Positions 13,989-20,332 of a DNA stretch of 20,332 nt are shown here, one piece after another (positions within the stretch are counted from its first letter, which is position 1; each line of letters opens with the position of its first letter). Origin of the DNA: Coriobacteriales bacterium. Lineage in GTDB: Bacteria > Actinomycetota > Coriobacteriia > Coriobacteriales > UBA8131. The DNA lies in the NCBI GenBank assembly GCA_031254905.1, contig JAIRTN010000072.1, positions 1-20,332 of the forward strand, given 5' to 3'. The translations under genes and the position numbers were made by a program. The notes under the pieces are model-generated. The model ran no database searches and was not told the origin of the DNA. It saw nothing but the letters and a program-made list of their open reading frames with translations.

Positions 13989-15950
13989 ATGGGTAAGTTG
14001 CAAACATCACGCAGGGACTTCATTAAGGTAGGCATGTTGGCCGGTCTGGGGGCCATCGGCGCTGCCGGGTTAAGTGCCTGCAACCCGCGGGGAACCAACG
14101 AGGCTCCTTCCGCGAGTTCGGGAGCCAGTCTGGAAGAAATCAAATGGGATGGAGAGTTTGATGTTGTAGTCGTCGGCTTCGGCGCGGCTGGCGCATCCGC
14201 CGCTATCTCCGCCGCAGAGTCGGGTGCGCAGGTGCTCATTATCGACAAAGCATCGGAGGGCCACGAAGGCGGCAACAGCCGTTATTGCGCACAGCTTTTT
14301 GTATCGGTTAACGACGTGGCAAAGGGTCTTGAGCACTACCAAGCCTTGCGCGGCGATTTCTACACGCCCGACGATGTCCTTCGGACTTACGTAGAAGGCC
14401 TGTATGGCGTCAAGGACACTTTGGTGGAGTGGGGCGCTGACGCAAGCCAAATGACGGATCTTACCGACCGTAAGATTTCCAATCTTACGGTCGAATATCC
14501 AGAGTTGCCCGGTGCCGATGCCATACGCACCAACCTCATCGATTCGACCATCATGGCGGGCGCGCTCTGGCGTTTTCTCAAAAAGGGCGTTGTGGCGCGC
14601 AAGGACAAGATTGACTGCTGGTATGAGTCGCCTGCTACGGCCCTCATCCAAGACCCGGTTGCCAAGACGATTGTCGGTGTGGAGATTGAGCATGAGGGCA
14701 AAAGGGTGAATATCGCCGCCCGAAACGGCGTGGTTCTCTCCCTCGGTGGTTATGAAAATAATCCCTTCTACACCCAGCAGTATGCTGGCTATACGAAGAT
14801 GTTGCCCATCGGTACGCTCTATAACGAAGGCGACGGCATCCGTCTTGCGCAAGGAGCCGGTGCAAAGATGTGGCACATGGGCGCTTGGGAGAGCAACGGC
14901 TGTTCGCTTGCTCAGCCTGAGGACCGAGTGCGCAATTCGGGCTCAAAGACCTTCTTCATGCTCGGTTCGGTAATCTTGGTGGGGGCAGACGGCCGCCGCT
15001 ATATCGCTGAAGACTTGGAGCAGCGCCATGGGCACATGATGATAGGTGGCTCTTGGATTATGCCCATGCGTCCCAACCGCAATTTCTACATCTTTAACCA
15101 ATGGCAGGTCAACCAACTCACGAATGTGGGCAAGAGCGTCATCGACTTAGAAACGATAACAAGGCCGTTTTCTAACTGGAGTTACGACCTCGTTAAAGAG
15201 GTGGAGAGCGGCAGGATTAAGAAGGCTGATAGTATCGCTGATTTGGCGCAGCAGTTGGAAATAGACGCGGATGGCCTCCAAGCCACCATCGGGCTTTTTA
15301 ACCAGAGTGCCACTACAGGTGTCGATGCCTTTGGCCGACAAGCCCAGAACATGCGTCCTATTGATGACGGTCCCTACTACGGTATGGAGGTATGGCCCTC
15401 GATACTTAACAGCCAAGGTGGTCCCGAGCGTACAGCCAAAGGCGAGATTGTCGACCCCAACGACAGGCCTATTCCGCATCTTTATTCTGCAGGTGAGTTC
15501 GGTGGTGTAACCGCCCACTATTACCAAGGTGGTGGCAACATGGCCGAGTGTATAGTCTTCGGTAAGATTTCCGGTGCCAACGCCGCGGTGGCAAAAGACG
15601 ATGCATTTTCGACCGGGGAGCAGAACCTGCCGCTTGGTCCCGGTTCTGGTGTGGAGTCGATTTATGACCAGGCACCGGAGGCATCCGCACTTGGCGCAGG
15701 AGAGGCACTGGGTATCGGTGAGGGCTTGGGTGGTCCTATTTGGGTTAAAATTAAAGTCGAGAGCCAGAAGATTACGGCTGTTGAAGTTCTGCATCAGACC
15801 GAGACCGAAGGAGTTGGCACGCCGGCAATCCAAGTAATGCCCGAGAGGATTGTCGAAGCTGGCAGCGTTGAAGTTGACACCTATGGTGGCGCTACACTTT
15901 CAAGTGTCGGTGTTTTGAGAGCGGTTGCGGATGCTTTGACCAAACTGTAG
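13989..15950 (+). CDS. Tat-exported lipoprotein flavoprotein reductase (FAD domain plus covalent-FMN domain)
   Basis: This 653-residue extracytoplasmic reductase is of the fumarate reductase/flavocytochrome c type and probably passes electrons from the membrane pool to an organic acceptor. The twin-arginine signal TSRRDFIKVG (6-15) is followed by a hydrophobic stretch and a lipobox LSAC with C31. The FAD-binding motif VVGFGAAGASAA spans 61-72. The C-terminal FMN-binding domain (about 570-650) ends with YGGAT, where T636 is the expected phosphoester site for FMN. No heme motifs are present, so FMN would take the electrons. In the active-site segment HYYQGGGN, Gln stands where fumarate reductases have Arg, so fumarate is unlikely to be the substrate. 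The start at 13989 has AGGAGG 6 bases upstream; 22 further in-frame codons upstream lack one. Such paralogs are abundant in Eggerthellaceae. Confidence 0.88.
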   Translation: MGKLQTSRRDFIKVGMLAGLGAIGAAGLSACNPRGTNEAPSASSGASLEEIKWDGEFDVVVVGFGAAGASAAISAAESGAQVLIIDKASEGHEGGNSRYCAQLFVSVNDVAKGLEHYQALRGDFYTPDDVLRTYVEGLYGVKDTLVEWGADASQMTDLTDRKISNLTVEYPELPGADAIRTNLIDSTIMAGALWRFLKKGVVARKDKIDCWYESPATALIQDPVAKTIVGVEIEHEGKRVNIAARNGVVLSLGGYENNPFYTQQYAGYTKMLPIGTLYNEGDGIRLAQGAGAKMWHMGAWESNGCSLAQPEDRVRNSGSKTFFMLGSVILVGADGRRYIAEDLEQRHGHMMIGGSWIMPMRPNRNFYIFNQWQVNQLTNVGKSVIDLETITRPFSNWSYDLVKEVESGRIKKADSIADLAQQLEIDADGLQATIGLFNQSATTGVDAFGRQAQNMRPIDDGPYYGMEVWPSILNSQGGPERTAKGEIVDPNDRPIPHLYSAGEFGGVTAHYYQGGGNMAECIVFGKISGANAAVAKDDAFSTGEQNLPLGPGSGVESIYDQAPEASALGAGEALGIGEGLGGPIWVKIKVESQKITAVEVLHQTETEGVGTPAIQVMPERIVEAGSVEVDTYGGATLSSVGVLRAVADALTKL

Positions 15951-16027
15951 CATGGCTATGAGATAGCGAATAATCCTATCCGAACCCGTGTCCCGTCACT
16001 TCTTCTCTTATCGACGAAACACGAGCG

Positions 16028-16068
16028 ACCCGGGCGTAGCGATGATTCGTTCCGCCCGGGTTGTTGTA
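16028..16068 (+). terminator. Probable terminator after the flavoprotein gene
   Basis: ACCCGGGCG (16028-16036) and CGCCCGGGT (16053-16061) form a perfect, very GC-rich 9-bp stem with a 16-base loop, followed by TGTTGTA. The T-tail is imperfect, so some read-through into the MerR gene is possible. Upstream, at the flavoprotein stop, GCTATGAGATAGC (15955-15967) is a short perfect dyad of unknown role. Confidence 0.6.
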
Positions 16069-16108
16069 TGTACAAGCCTATTCGGGGGCAAGCAAGGAGG
16101 TAGTGCGT

Positions 16109-16969
16109 ATGTTGCAGGAGACATTCAGCACGAAAGAGTTCTTCGATTCGACAACGGCGCGTGCTGACGAGATGGTAGATATAGGAGAGATAGCGGCGCA
16201 TATCGGCATGACTCCCCAGAGCCTGCATTGGTATGAGGCCCAAGGCATCATATCTCCCCAAAAAGTCAACTGCTATCGCAAATACACCAGCACCGAACTC
16301 TGTCTGCTTTCGCGCGCGCGTTTCTATCGTCAAATCGGTTTCTCCGTTACGCAAATAGATGAACTTTTGGATATGGACATCAGTTCCATCGCCGCAAGTC
16401 TCGATGAGCACGCGCTCGATATGAAGTGGCAACTCGAGATAGGGCAAATCAAACTTTCAATTGTGGAGGAGAAGGCGGAGTTGGCTCGCAGCTTCAGCAG
16501 ACGAGCGGGCAGGTTGGAACGCGTGCAACTCGAACCGTTTTTCTTCAAGCACAGTTATAAACGCGCTGATGGGGATACGGACGGCACGCAATCGACCGCG
16601 AAATTCTGGGCGAGTGATGTTCCTATCACGCAGTATATCGCGATAGCGGAAATTGCACCCGATAATCAGAAGGCTCCTGATAGAATCGGTCTTGCACTGC
16701 CGCAACGATACCTGCCCTATGCCAGCAAGGAAGTCGTTGAGGAGATTGAACGGGGTGGCATTCCTCTCATCGTCGGGCAACCGGCTCTCTATGGACTGTT
16801 CAGCTTAGGGGCCGCGGATACTCCCCGTACCTCTGATTACTTGAGGCAGACATTCGATGACCGTTATACCGATTTAGAAGGTGTGCTTATTATGCGCCCC
16901 ATCTGTTGCCGGCGTTTTGAGGATTCCGTTATCTCGTATTGGGAGGCATGGTTTCCTCTCAAACAATGA
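16109..16969 (+). CDS. MerR-family transcriptional regulator with GyrI-like ligand domain
   Basis: This 286-residue DNA-binding regulator has a MerR winged helix-turn-helix at about 23-90: DIGEIAAHIGMTPQSLHWYE for the helices, and CYRKYT for the wing at 55-60. A dimerising coiled coil follows at about 95-132. The C-terminal domain (about 140-286), ending in SYWEAWFPLK, resembles the GyrI-like effector-binding fold found in BmrR-type regulators, which bind small hydrophobic molecules. Such proteins untwist promoters that have long 19-20-base spacers, and one lies upstream of the neighbouring flavoprotein gene. The start ATG has AAGGAGG with 8-base spacing; 16 in-frame codons upstream run into the terminator hairpin and are unlikely to be translated. 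The flavoprotein is the obvious candidate target (inference). Confidence 0.85.
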   Translation: MLQETFSTKEFFDSTTARADEMVDIGEIAAHIGMTPQSLHWYEAQGIISPQKVNCYRKYTSTELCLLSRARFYRQIGFSVTQIDELLDMDISSIAASLDEHALDMKWQLEIGQIKLSIVEEKAELARSFSRRAGRLERVQLEPFFFKHSYKRADGDTDGTQSTAKFWASDVPITQYIAIAEIAPDNQKAPDRIGLALPQRYLPYASKEVVEEIERGGIPLIVGQPALYGLFSLGAADTPRTSDYLRQTFDDRYTDLEGVLIMRPICCRRFEDSVISYWEAWFPLKQ

Positions 16970-17121
16970 TGAGGATATTGCCGTTTACCTCGATTTTTCG
17001 GCAGTAGGGCCTTCTATCAGCGATAAAACAACGCAAGCTGTGCGAAAATACTCGGATATGTCTTAATCGAGACCGCGCGGCGATTCAGGGGAAACCGGAG
17101 CCGTCGCACAGGGAGAGAATC

Positions 17122-17157
17122 ATGGGGAGTTGCGGCGCGTTTGTCTCCATCCCCTAA
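17122..17157 (+). other. Possible 11-codon leader peptide before the ferredoxin oxidoreductase operon
   Basis: ATG at 17122, preceded by GGGAG with 6-base spacing, opens MGSCGAFVSIP and stops at 17155-17157, 15 bases before the ferredoxin start. The surrounding gap (16970-17172) holds partial hairpins: GCGGCG/CGTCGC around the segment near 17080-17106, and GGGGA/TCCCC flanking the peptide frame. It holds no other gene and no promoter I can call with confidence. Confidence 0.25.
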
Positions 17158-17172
17158 CGAAAGGATAGGCTC

Positions 17173-17379
17173 ATGGCGCGGGTTATCGTGGATAAGGGTT
17201 TTTGTAAGGGCTGCGCCCTTTGCGTGGATGCGTGCCCCAAAGGTATCATGGCCCTTGATTTTGAGGAGATAAGTCAGAAGGGCTACCATCCTGCGAAATG
17301 TGTCGACCAAGGAGCATGTATTGCGTGCCTGAGTTGCGCGCTTATGTGCCCCGACGTTGCGATTACGATAGAGAGGTAG
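17173..17379 (+). CDS. 2-oxoacid:ferredoxin oxidoreductase, ferredoxin (delta) subunit
   Basis: This 68-residue two-cluster [4Fe-4S] ferredoxin subunit carries electrons from the thiamine-bound intermediate toward free ferredoxin. The first cluster motif is C11-x2-C14-x2-C17-x3-C21-P, the second C49-x2-C52-x2-C55-x3-C59-P. An additional C43 lies before the second motif. The small size and the position immediately before the alpha subunit match KorD/VorD-type subunits rather than a general ferredoxin. AAAGGA lies 7 bases before the ATG. It is the first gene of a four-gene operon, with the alpha subunit starting 6 bases after its stop. Confidence 0.9.
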   Translation: MARVIVDKGFCKGCALCVDACPKGIMALDFEEISQKGYHPAKCVDQGACIACLSCALMCPDVAITIER

Positions 17380-17385
17380 GGGCGC

Positions 17386-18498
17386 ATGGCTGAGAAAGTA
17401 TTGATGAAGGGGAACGAGGCGCTTGCCGAGGCTGCCATTCGGGCTGGGTGCCGACATTTCTTTGGATATCCTATTACGCCGCAGACCGAACTTGCCGCCT
17501 ATATGGCCAAGCGCATGCCCAAGATTGGCGGCACCTATCTGCAGGCGGAGAGCGAAGTTGCGGCCATCAATATGGTCTATGGCGCCGCTGCCGCCGGTGT
17601 TCGCGTGATGACTTCGAGTTCCTCGCCGGGGGTAAGCCTTAAGAGCGAGGGTATTTCGTACATGATTGGCGCCGACCTGCCTGCGCTTATCATCAATGTG
17701 CAGCGCGGCGGCCCGGGCCTTGGGGGGATTCAGCCGAGCCAAGCCGACTATTGGATGGCGACGCGTGCGACCGGCCACGGCGACGGCCATGTTATTGTTT
17801 TTGCACCCTCGACGGTACAGGAAATGGCTGATTTTGTTGCGCGCGCCTTTGAACTTGGCGACAGTTATCGCGTGCCGGTTATGATTTTGGCGGACGGCTT
17901 GCTCGGTCAAATGATGGAGCCGGTCGAACTCCCCGAGCCGCTTGCAAAGGAAGATTTGCCTGCCAAGCCTTGGGCCGTTACGGGCCACGGAAACAGTCGG
18001 CCGCACAACGCGGTGAACTCGTTGTTCCTCGTTGCGCAGGAGTTGGAGGATTCCATCACAAATCGCTGGGTACGTTACGAGAAAATCAAGGCCGACGAGC
18101 AGCGTGCAGAAAGCTATCTTACCGAGGACGCAGAATTTGTCATCGTGGCCTACGGCGCCGCTTCCCGCATCGCGCGTAGTGCCGTAAATAAGGCCCGTGA
18201 GCAGGGAATCAAGGCGGGGCTGTTGCGTCCCATCACCCTGTGGCCCTACCCGGTAAACGCCGTTGAGGCGACGGTCGAGCGGACGAAGGCCTATCTTGTC
18301 ACCGAATTTTCGATGGGTCAGATGGTGGAAGATGTGCGTCTTGCCGTTAATGGGCGTCGTCCCGTTAACTTCTTTGCGCACACCGGCGGCATCGTTCCCA
18401 CGCCCGCTGAAGTGCTTGAGGCCCTGCGTCGCGTGGCGGCGGGCGAGAGCGTGAATATTGTTCCCGTGCATAGCAAATTGACAGGAGGTGTCCGATGA
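17386..18498 (+). CDS. vorB: 2-oxoacid:ferredoxin oxidoreductase, alpha subunit (VorB/KorA-like)
   Basis: The alpha subunit of a four-subunit enzyme that converts a 2-oxoacid and coenzyme A to acyl-CoA and CO2, reducing ferredoxin; the reaction is reversible. The 370-residue length suits the separate alpha subunit. The N-terminal pyrimidine-binding-type domain begins with KGNEALAEAAIRAG and FGYPITPQTE (26-35). It contains the usual TSSSSPGVSLKSEGISYM segment near 75-92 and the conserved RGGPGLG, and the C-terminal transketolase-like domain follows. Sequence style is that of proteins annotated as 2-oxoisovalerate (VorB) or 2-oxoglutarate (KorA) type. Substrate cannot be settled from sequence alone, so the symbol is a family tag. 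Its stop overlaps the beta subunit start as ATGA. Confidence 0.88.
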   Translation: MAEKVLMKGNEALAEAAIRAGCRHFFGYPITPQTELAAYMAKRMPKIGGTYLQAESEVAAINMVYGAAAAGVRVMTSSSSPGVSLKSEGISYMIGADLPALIINVQRGGPGLGGIQPSQADYWMATRATGHGDGHVIVFAPSTVQEMADFVARAFELGDSYRVPVMILADGLLGQMMEPVELPEPLAKEDLPAKPWAVTGHGNSRPHNAVNSLFLVAQELEDSITNRWVRYEKIKADEQRAESYLTEDAEFVIVAYGAASRIARSAVNKAREQGIKAGLLRPITLWPYPVNAVEATVERTKAYLVTEFSMGQMVEDVRLAVNGRRPVNFFAHTGGIVPTPAEVLEALRRVAAGESVNIVPVHSKLTGGVR

Positions 18499-19364
18499 GT
18501 GAGCCCATAACAGCGGCCATGAGGCCGAGCGGAGAGGCCGGCGAATCGGATGTGAAACAGGATGGCCTCAAGGATAGCCCCAAGGACAGCCCCAAGGATA
18601 GCCCCAAGGATAGCCCCAAGCCGCTCTTTGGGCGTCCGCATGCGCTCAGCGATGTGGTGACGAACTACTGTCCCGGCTGTTCGCATGGTATTGTGCAGCG
18701 TTTGGTGGCGGAAACCATCGACGAACTTGGCATCGAAGGCGAGACCATCGGCGTTTGTCCGGTGGGTTGTAGCGTGACCGCCTACGATTTCTATTCCTGC
18801 GATATGGCACAGGCAGCGCATGGCCGCGCTCCTGCGGTTGCGACCGGCCTGAAGCGCGCTCGTCCTCAAAACGTGGTTTTTACGTATCAGGGCGACGGCG
18901 ACCTTGCCTCCATCGGTATGGCCGAAACCATCCACGCGGCGACGCGCGGTGAGAAAATCACCGTCATCTTCATCAATAACGCCATCTATGGTATGACAGG
19001 TGGTCAGATGGCACCCACGAGCCTGCCCGGCCAAGTTACGCAGACGTCGCCCTATGGCCGCGACGTTGAAACGGTGGGCCATCCTATTCGGGTTTGCGAA
19101 TTGCTTTCCACGCTGGACGGTGTTGCCTTGGCGCAGCGCGTGACCGTCGATAGCCCGAAAGAGGTACGGGCCGCGAAACGCGTCATCAAAAAGGCCTTCC
19201 AATACCAGATGGAAGGGCTTGGCTTCAGCATCGTCGAGGTACTCTCAACCTGTCCAACGAACTGGGGGCTCACACCGATGAAGGCTTTTGCCTGGCTGCG
19301 GGAGAACATGGTTCCTTACTACCCGCTCGGCGTCTACCGGGATGTGAAGGAGGCGAAATCATGA
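18495..19364 (+). CDS. vorA: 2-oxoacid:ferredoxin oxidoreductase, beta subunit (thiamine diphosphate-binding)
   Basis: The beta subunit binds thiamine diphosphate and carries out decarboxylation. The 289 residues include the thiamine/magnesium motif GDGD at 133-136 followed by NN at 161-162, the CPGCSHG segment at 59-65 and VCPVGCS at 87-93, all usual for the family. The first 43 or so residues are an unusual hydrophilic extension holding the four-fold KDSP repeat (26-41), absent from typical beta subunits, which begin near LFGRPHALSDV. No alternative start with a ribosome binding site lies between the repeat and the core, and AGGAGGTG lies just before the ATG at 18495, so the extension is probably translated. 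It overlaps both neighbours by 4 bases, forming a tightly coupled alpha-beta-gamma unit. Confidence 0.9.
   Translation: MSEPITAAMRPSGEAGESDVKQDGLKDSPKDSPKDSPKDSPKPLFGRPHALSDVVTNYCPGCSHGIVQRLVAETIDELGIEGETIGVCPVGCSVTAYDFYSCDMAQAAHGRAPAVATGLKRARPQNVVFTYQGDGDLASIGMAETIHAATRGEKITVIFINNAIYGMTGGQMAPTSLPGQVTQTSPYGRDVETVGHPIRVCELLSTLDGVALAQRVTVDSPKEVRAAKRVIKKAFQYQMEGLGFSIVEVLSTCPTNWGLTPMKAFAWLRENMVPYYPLGVYRDVKEAKS
18570..18617 (+). repeat. Four tandem 12-bp repeats inside vorA-like gene
   Basis: AAGGATAGCCCC is repeated four times head to tail (18570, 18582, 18594, 18606), with one base change in the second unit (GAC for GAT). Each unit encodes KDSP. A fifth partial AAG follows. The unit length is a multiple of three, so changes in copy number keep the frame. 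Confidence 0.95.
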
Positions 19365-19915
19365 GCAAAAACCTCAACATCATGCTTGCCGGCTTTGGCG
19401 GCCAAGGCATCCTCTTTGCTGGCAAAATCATCGCCTATGCAGGGATGATAGATGGTCGCGAAATCTCGTGGCTGCCTTCGTACGGCCCGGAAATGCGCGG
19501 CGGCACCGCCAACTGCAGCGTCTGTCTTTCCGATGAGCCTATCGGCTCGCCGCTCGTCACCGAGCCGGATGCGCTTATTGCCATGAATCTTCCCTCCTAT
19601 GAGAAGTTCATCGACGCGGTTGTACCCGGCGGCATCGTCATCGTCGATTCGACGATGGTAGGTGCCTGCACCTTGCGTGAGGACATCGAGTACTACACGG
19701 TGCCGGCGACCACGCTCGCGGAGGAAAGCGGGCTCAAAGGGCTCGCGAACGTCATCTTGGTAGGAAAACTGCTCGCGGCAACCGACTTTTCCACAAAGGA
19801 GACTTGCTGGAAGGCCATCGACAAAAGTGTCTCCTCTAAACATTCCGACCTTGCCGAAGCCAACAAAAAGGCCCTCGAACTCGGCGAACAGTGGACAACA
19901 TCGGAGTGCCGCTAA
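19361..19915 (+). CDS. vorC: 2-oxoacid:ferredoxin oxidoreductase, gamma subunit (KorC/VorC-like)
   Basis: The gamma subunit completes the four-part enzyme and is thought to bind the coenzyme A region. The 184-residue length is usual for a stand-alone gamma chain. Seen: the N-terminal GFGGQGI motif at 11-17, the conserved [15 protein letters not shown] segment near 40-54, and the strand-rich Rossmann-like core that follows ([10 protein letters not shown] and similar). The ATG overlaps the beta subunit stop as ATGA. It is the last gene of the operon; no terminator hairpin with a T-run is visible in the 150 bases that follow. The symbol is a family tag, because the substrate is not known. Confidence 0.9.
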   Translation: MSKNLNIMLAGFGGQGILFAGKIIAYAGMIDGREISWLPSYGPEMRGGTANCSVCLSDEPIGSPLVTEPDALIAMNLPSYEKFIDAVVPGGIVIVDSTMVGACTLREDIEYYTVPATTLAEESGLKGLANVILVGKLLAATDFSTKETCWKAIDKSVSSKHSDLAEANKKALELGEQWTTSECR

Positions 19916-19932
19916 ACCGTATGCCGCGCACG

Positions 19933-19941
19933 TGCTACACT
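19933..19941 (+). promoter_or_regulatory. Extended -10 promoter of the XRE-type gene
   Basis: TGCTACACT is a TGn-extended -10 element 124 bases before the XRE start codon. It has no clear -35. Its surroundings match the glnA promoter element closely, which supports both calls. Confidence 0.45.
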
Positions 19942-19966
19942 GGCTACTTACTAAGTACGGTTGGGT

Positions 19967-19994
19967 GTTAGGTACCGCACGTTAGGTACCGCGC
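19967..19994 (+). repeat. Two tandem 14-bp repeats in the XRE leader
   Basis: GTTAGGTACCGCAC (19967-19980) is followed directly by GTTAGGTACCGCGC (19981-19994), identical at 13 of 14 positions, each holding the palindrome GGTACC. They lie about 25-52 bases downstream of the candidate -10. A related GTACCGTTAG lies at 20040-20049. They could be paired operator sites for the regulator encoded downstream. Confidence 0.6.
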
Positions 19995-20065
19995 GCTCGG
20001 CGCAAGGCACCCAGCGTCAAGCGCCACGCGCGCAACCGCGTACCGTTAGTTGTCACGGAGGACAC

Positions 20066-20332
20066 ATGATTTCAGCCAACACCTTGGCATCCAGCCAAGT
20101 GCCCGACAGCCAATTTAAGGAACTCGCCCAGCGCATCGCGGGTCTACGCGACGCCTGCGGCTACACCATCGAGGAATTCGCCGATAAACTAGGCGTCGAC
20201 CGCGAGGTCTATCGCGCCTACGAGAAGACGGGATTTGACGTTCCGGCAAGCCTGCTCATGCACATTGCCAACGTCTGCAACGTAGACATGGCCGTCCTTC
20301 TCACCGGCGGTTCCACCCATTTGAACACCTAC
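20066..20332 (+). CDS. XRE-family helix-turn-helix regulator (5' part, runs off window)
   Basis: The visible 89 residues begin with a Ser/Gln-containing lead (1-17), then a Cro/C1-type helix-turn-helix at about 18-80. The recognition region is YTIEEFADKLGVDREVYRAYE (34-54 approx.), and the fold closes with LLMHIANVCNVDMAVLLTGG. The frame is open at the window edge, so the protein continues. In anaerobes this kind of HTH head is often joined to a cupin ligand-binding domain and placed next to an acyl-CoA ligase gene, but that part is outside the window (inference). GGAGGA lies 3-4 bases before the ATG, slightly close. The two tandem 14-base repeats upstream suggest possible self-regulation. 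Confidence 0.75.
   Translation, partial: MISANTLASSQVPDSQFKELAQRIAGLRDACGYTIEEFADKLGVDREVYRAYEKTGFDVPASLLMHIANVCNVDMAVLLTGGSTHLNTY

Noticed and set aside
16970..17172. Riboswitch before the ferredoxin oxidoreductase operon
   Set aside because: The G-rich and C-rich segments can pair partly, but I could not match any known riboswitch core.
17017..18471. Long minus-strand open frame (484 codons) opposite the oxidoreductase alpha subunit
   Set aside because: It is antisense to a well-conserved protein, rich in His, Arg and Asn in the way of a GC-rich shadow frame, and matches no family I recognise.

Overview
This is a GC-rich, gene-dense bacterial window with many GTG starts and many 4-base start/stop overlaps (ATGA, GTGA). 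A Tat-exported lipoprotein flavoprotein reductase with an FMN-binding tail, a four-subunit 2-oxoacid:ferredoxin oxidoreductase, an alpha-type glutamine synthetase, and the order nif3 / C4 zinc-ribbon protein / RNase H all point to an anaerobic actinobacterium. My best guess is the Coriobacteriia (Eggerthellaceae, Slackia-like). This placement rests on gene content and family knowledge, not on a database search. No rRNA, tRNA, CRISPR array or insertion sequence was seen.

Layout. (1) Positions 33-4329, minus strand: pgsA (anionic phospholipid synthesis), a VanW-family membrane protein overlapping it by 4 bases, then a phenylacetate-CoA ligase-like enzyme. (2) Positions 4479-8570, plus strand: a probable operon of a Nif3-like protein, a coiled-coil zinc-ribbon protein, an RNase HI domain joined in frame to QueD (6-carboxytetrahydropterin synthase), and coaBC for coenzyme A synthesis. 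(3) Positions 8712-11270: an orphan membrane-bound hybrid histidine kinase with two receiver domains. (4) Positions 11271-13711: a G-rich intergenic stretch with a canonical G-quadruplex motif, then glnA with a structured leader and two in-frame starts, overlapping a P-loop ATPase. (5) Positions 13741-16969: a flavoprotein reductase and a MerR-family regulator. The flavoprotein promoter has a long spacer with a dyad in it, the hallmark of MerR control. (6) Positions 17173-19915: ferredoxin, alpha, beta and gamma subunits of a 2-oxoacid:ferredoxin oxidoreductase in one operon. (7) From 20066 to the window end: the start of an XRE-type regulator.

How they may work together. The oxidoreductase converts 2-oxoacids and CoA to acyl-CoA with reduced ferredoxin, or runs in reverse. 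Glutamine synthetase nearby handles nitrogen assimilation. If the substrate is 2-oxoglutarate, the region sits at the carbon/nitrogen junction. The flavoprotein/MerR pair looks like a self-contained inducible reduction module placed between the glnA/ATPase pair and the oxidoreductase operon.

The most distinctive signals are: the RNase H-QueD fusion with an internal ribosome binding site; the MerR-type operator candidate at 13741-13771; the Ser/Arg-rich cytoplasmic tail of the VanW protein coupled to pgsA; the two-start glnA leader; and a recurring habit of low-complexity tails or linkers on otherwise conserved proteins, including a 4 x 12-bp tandem repeat in the oxidoreductase beta subunit.
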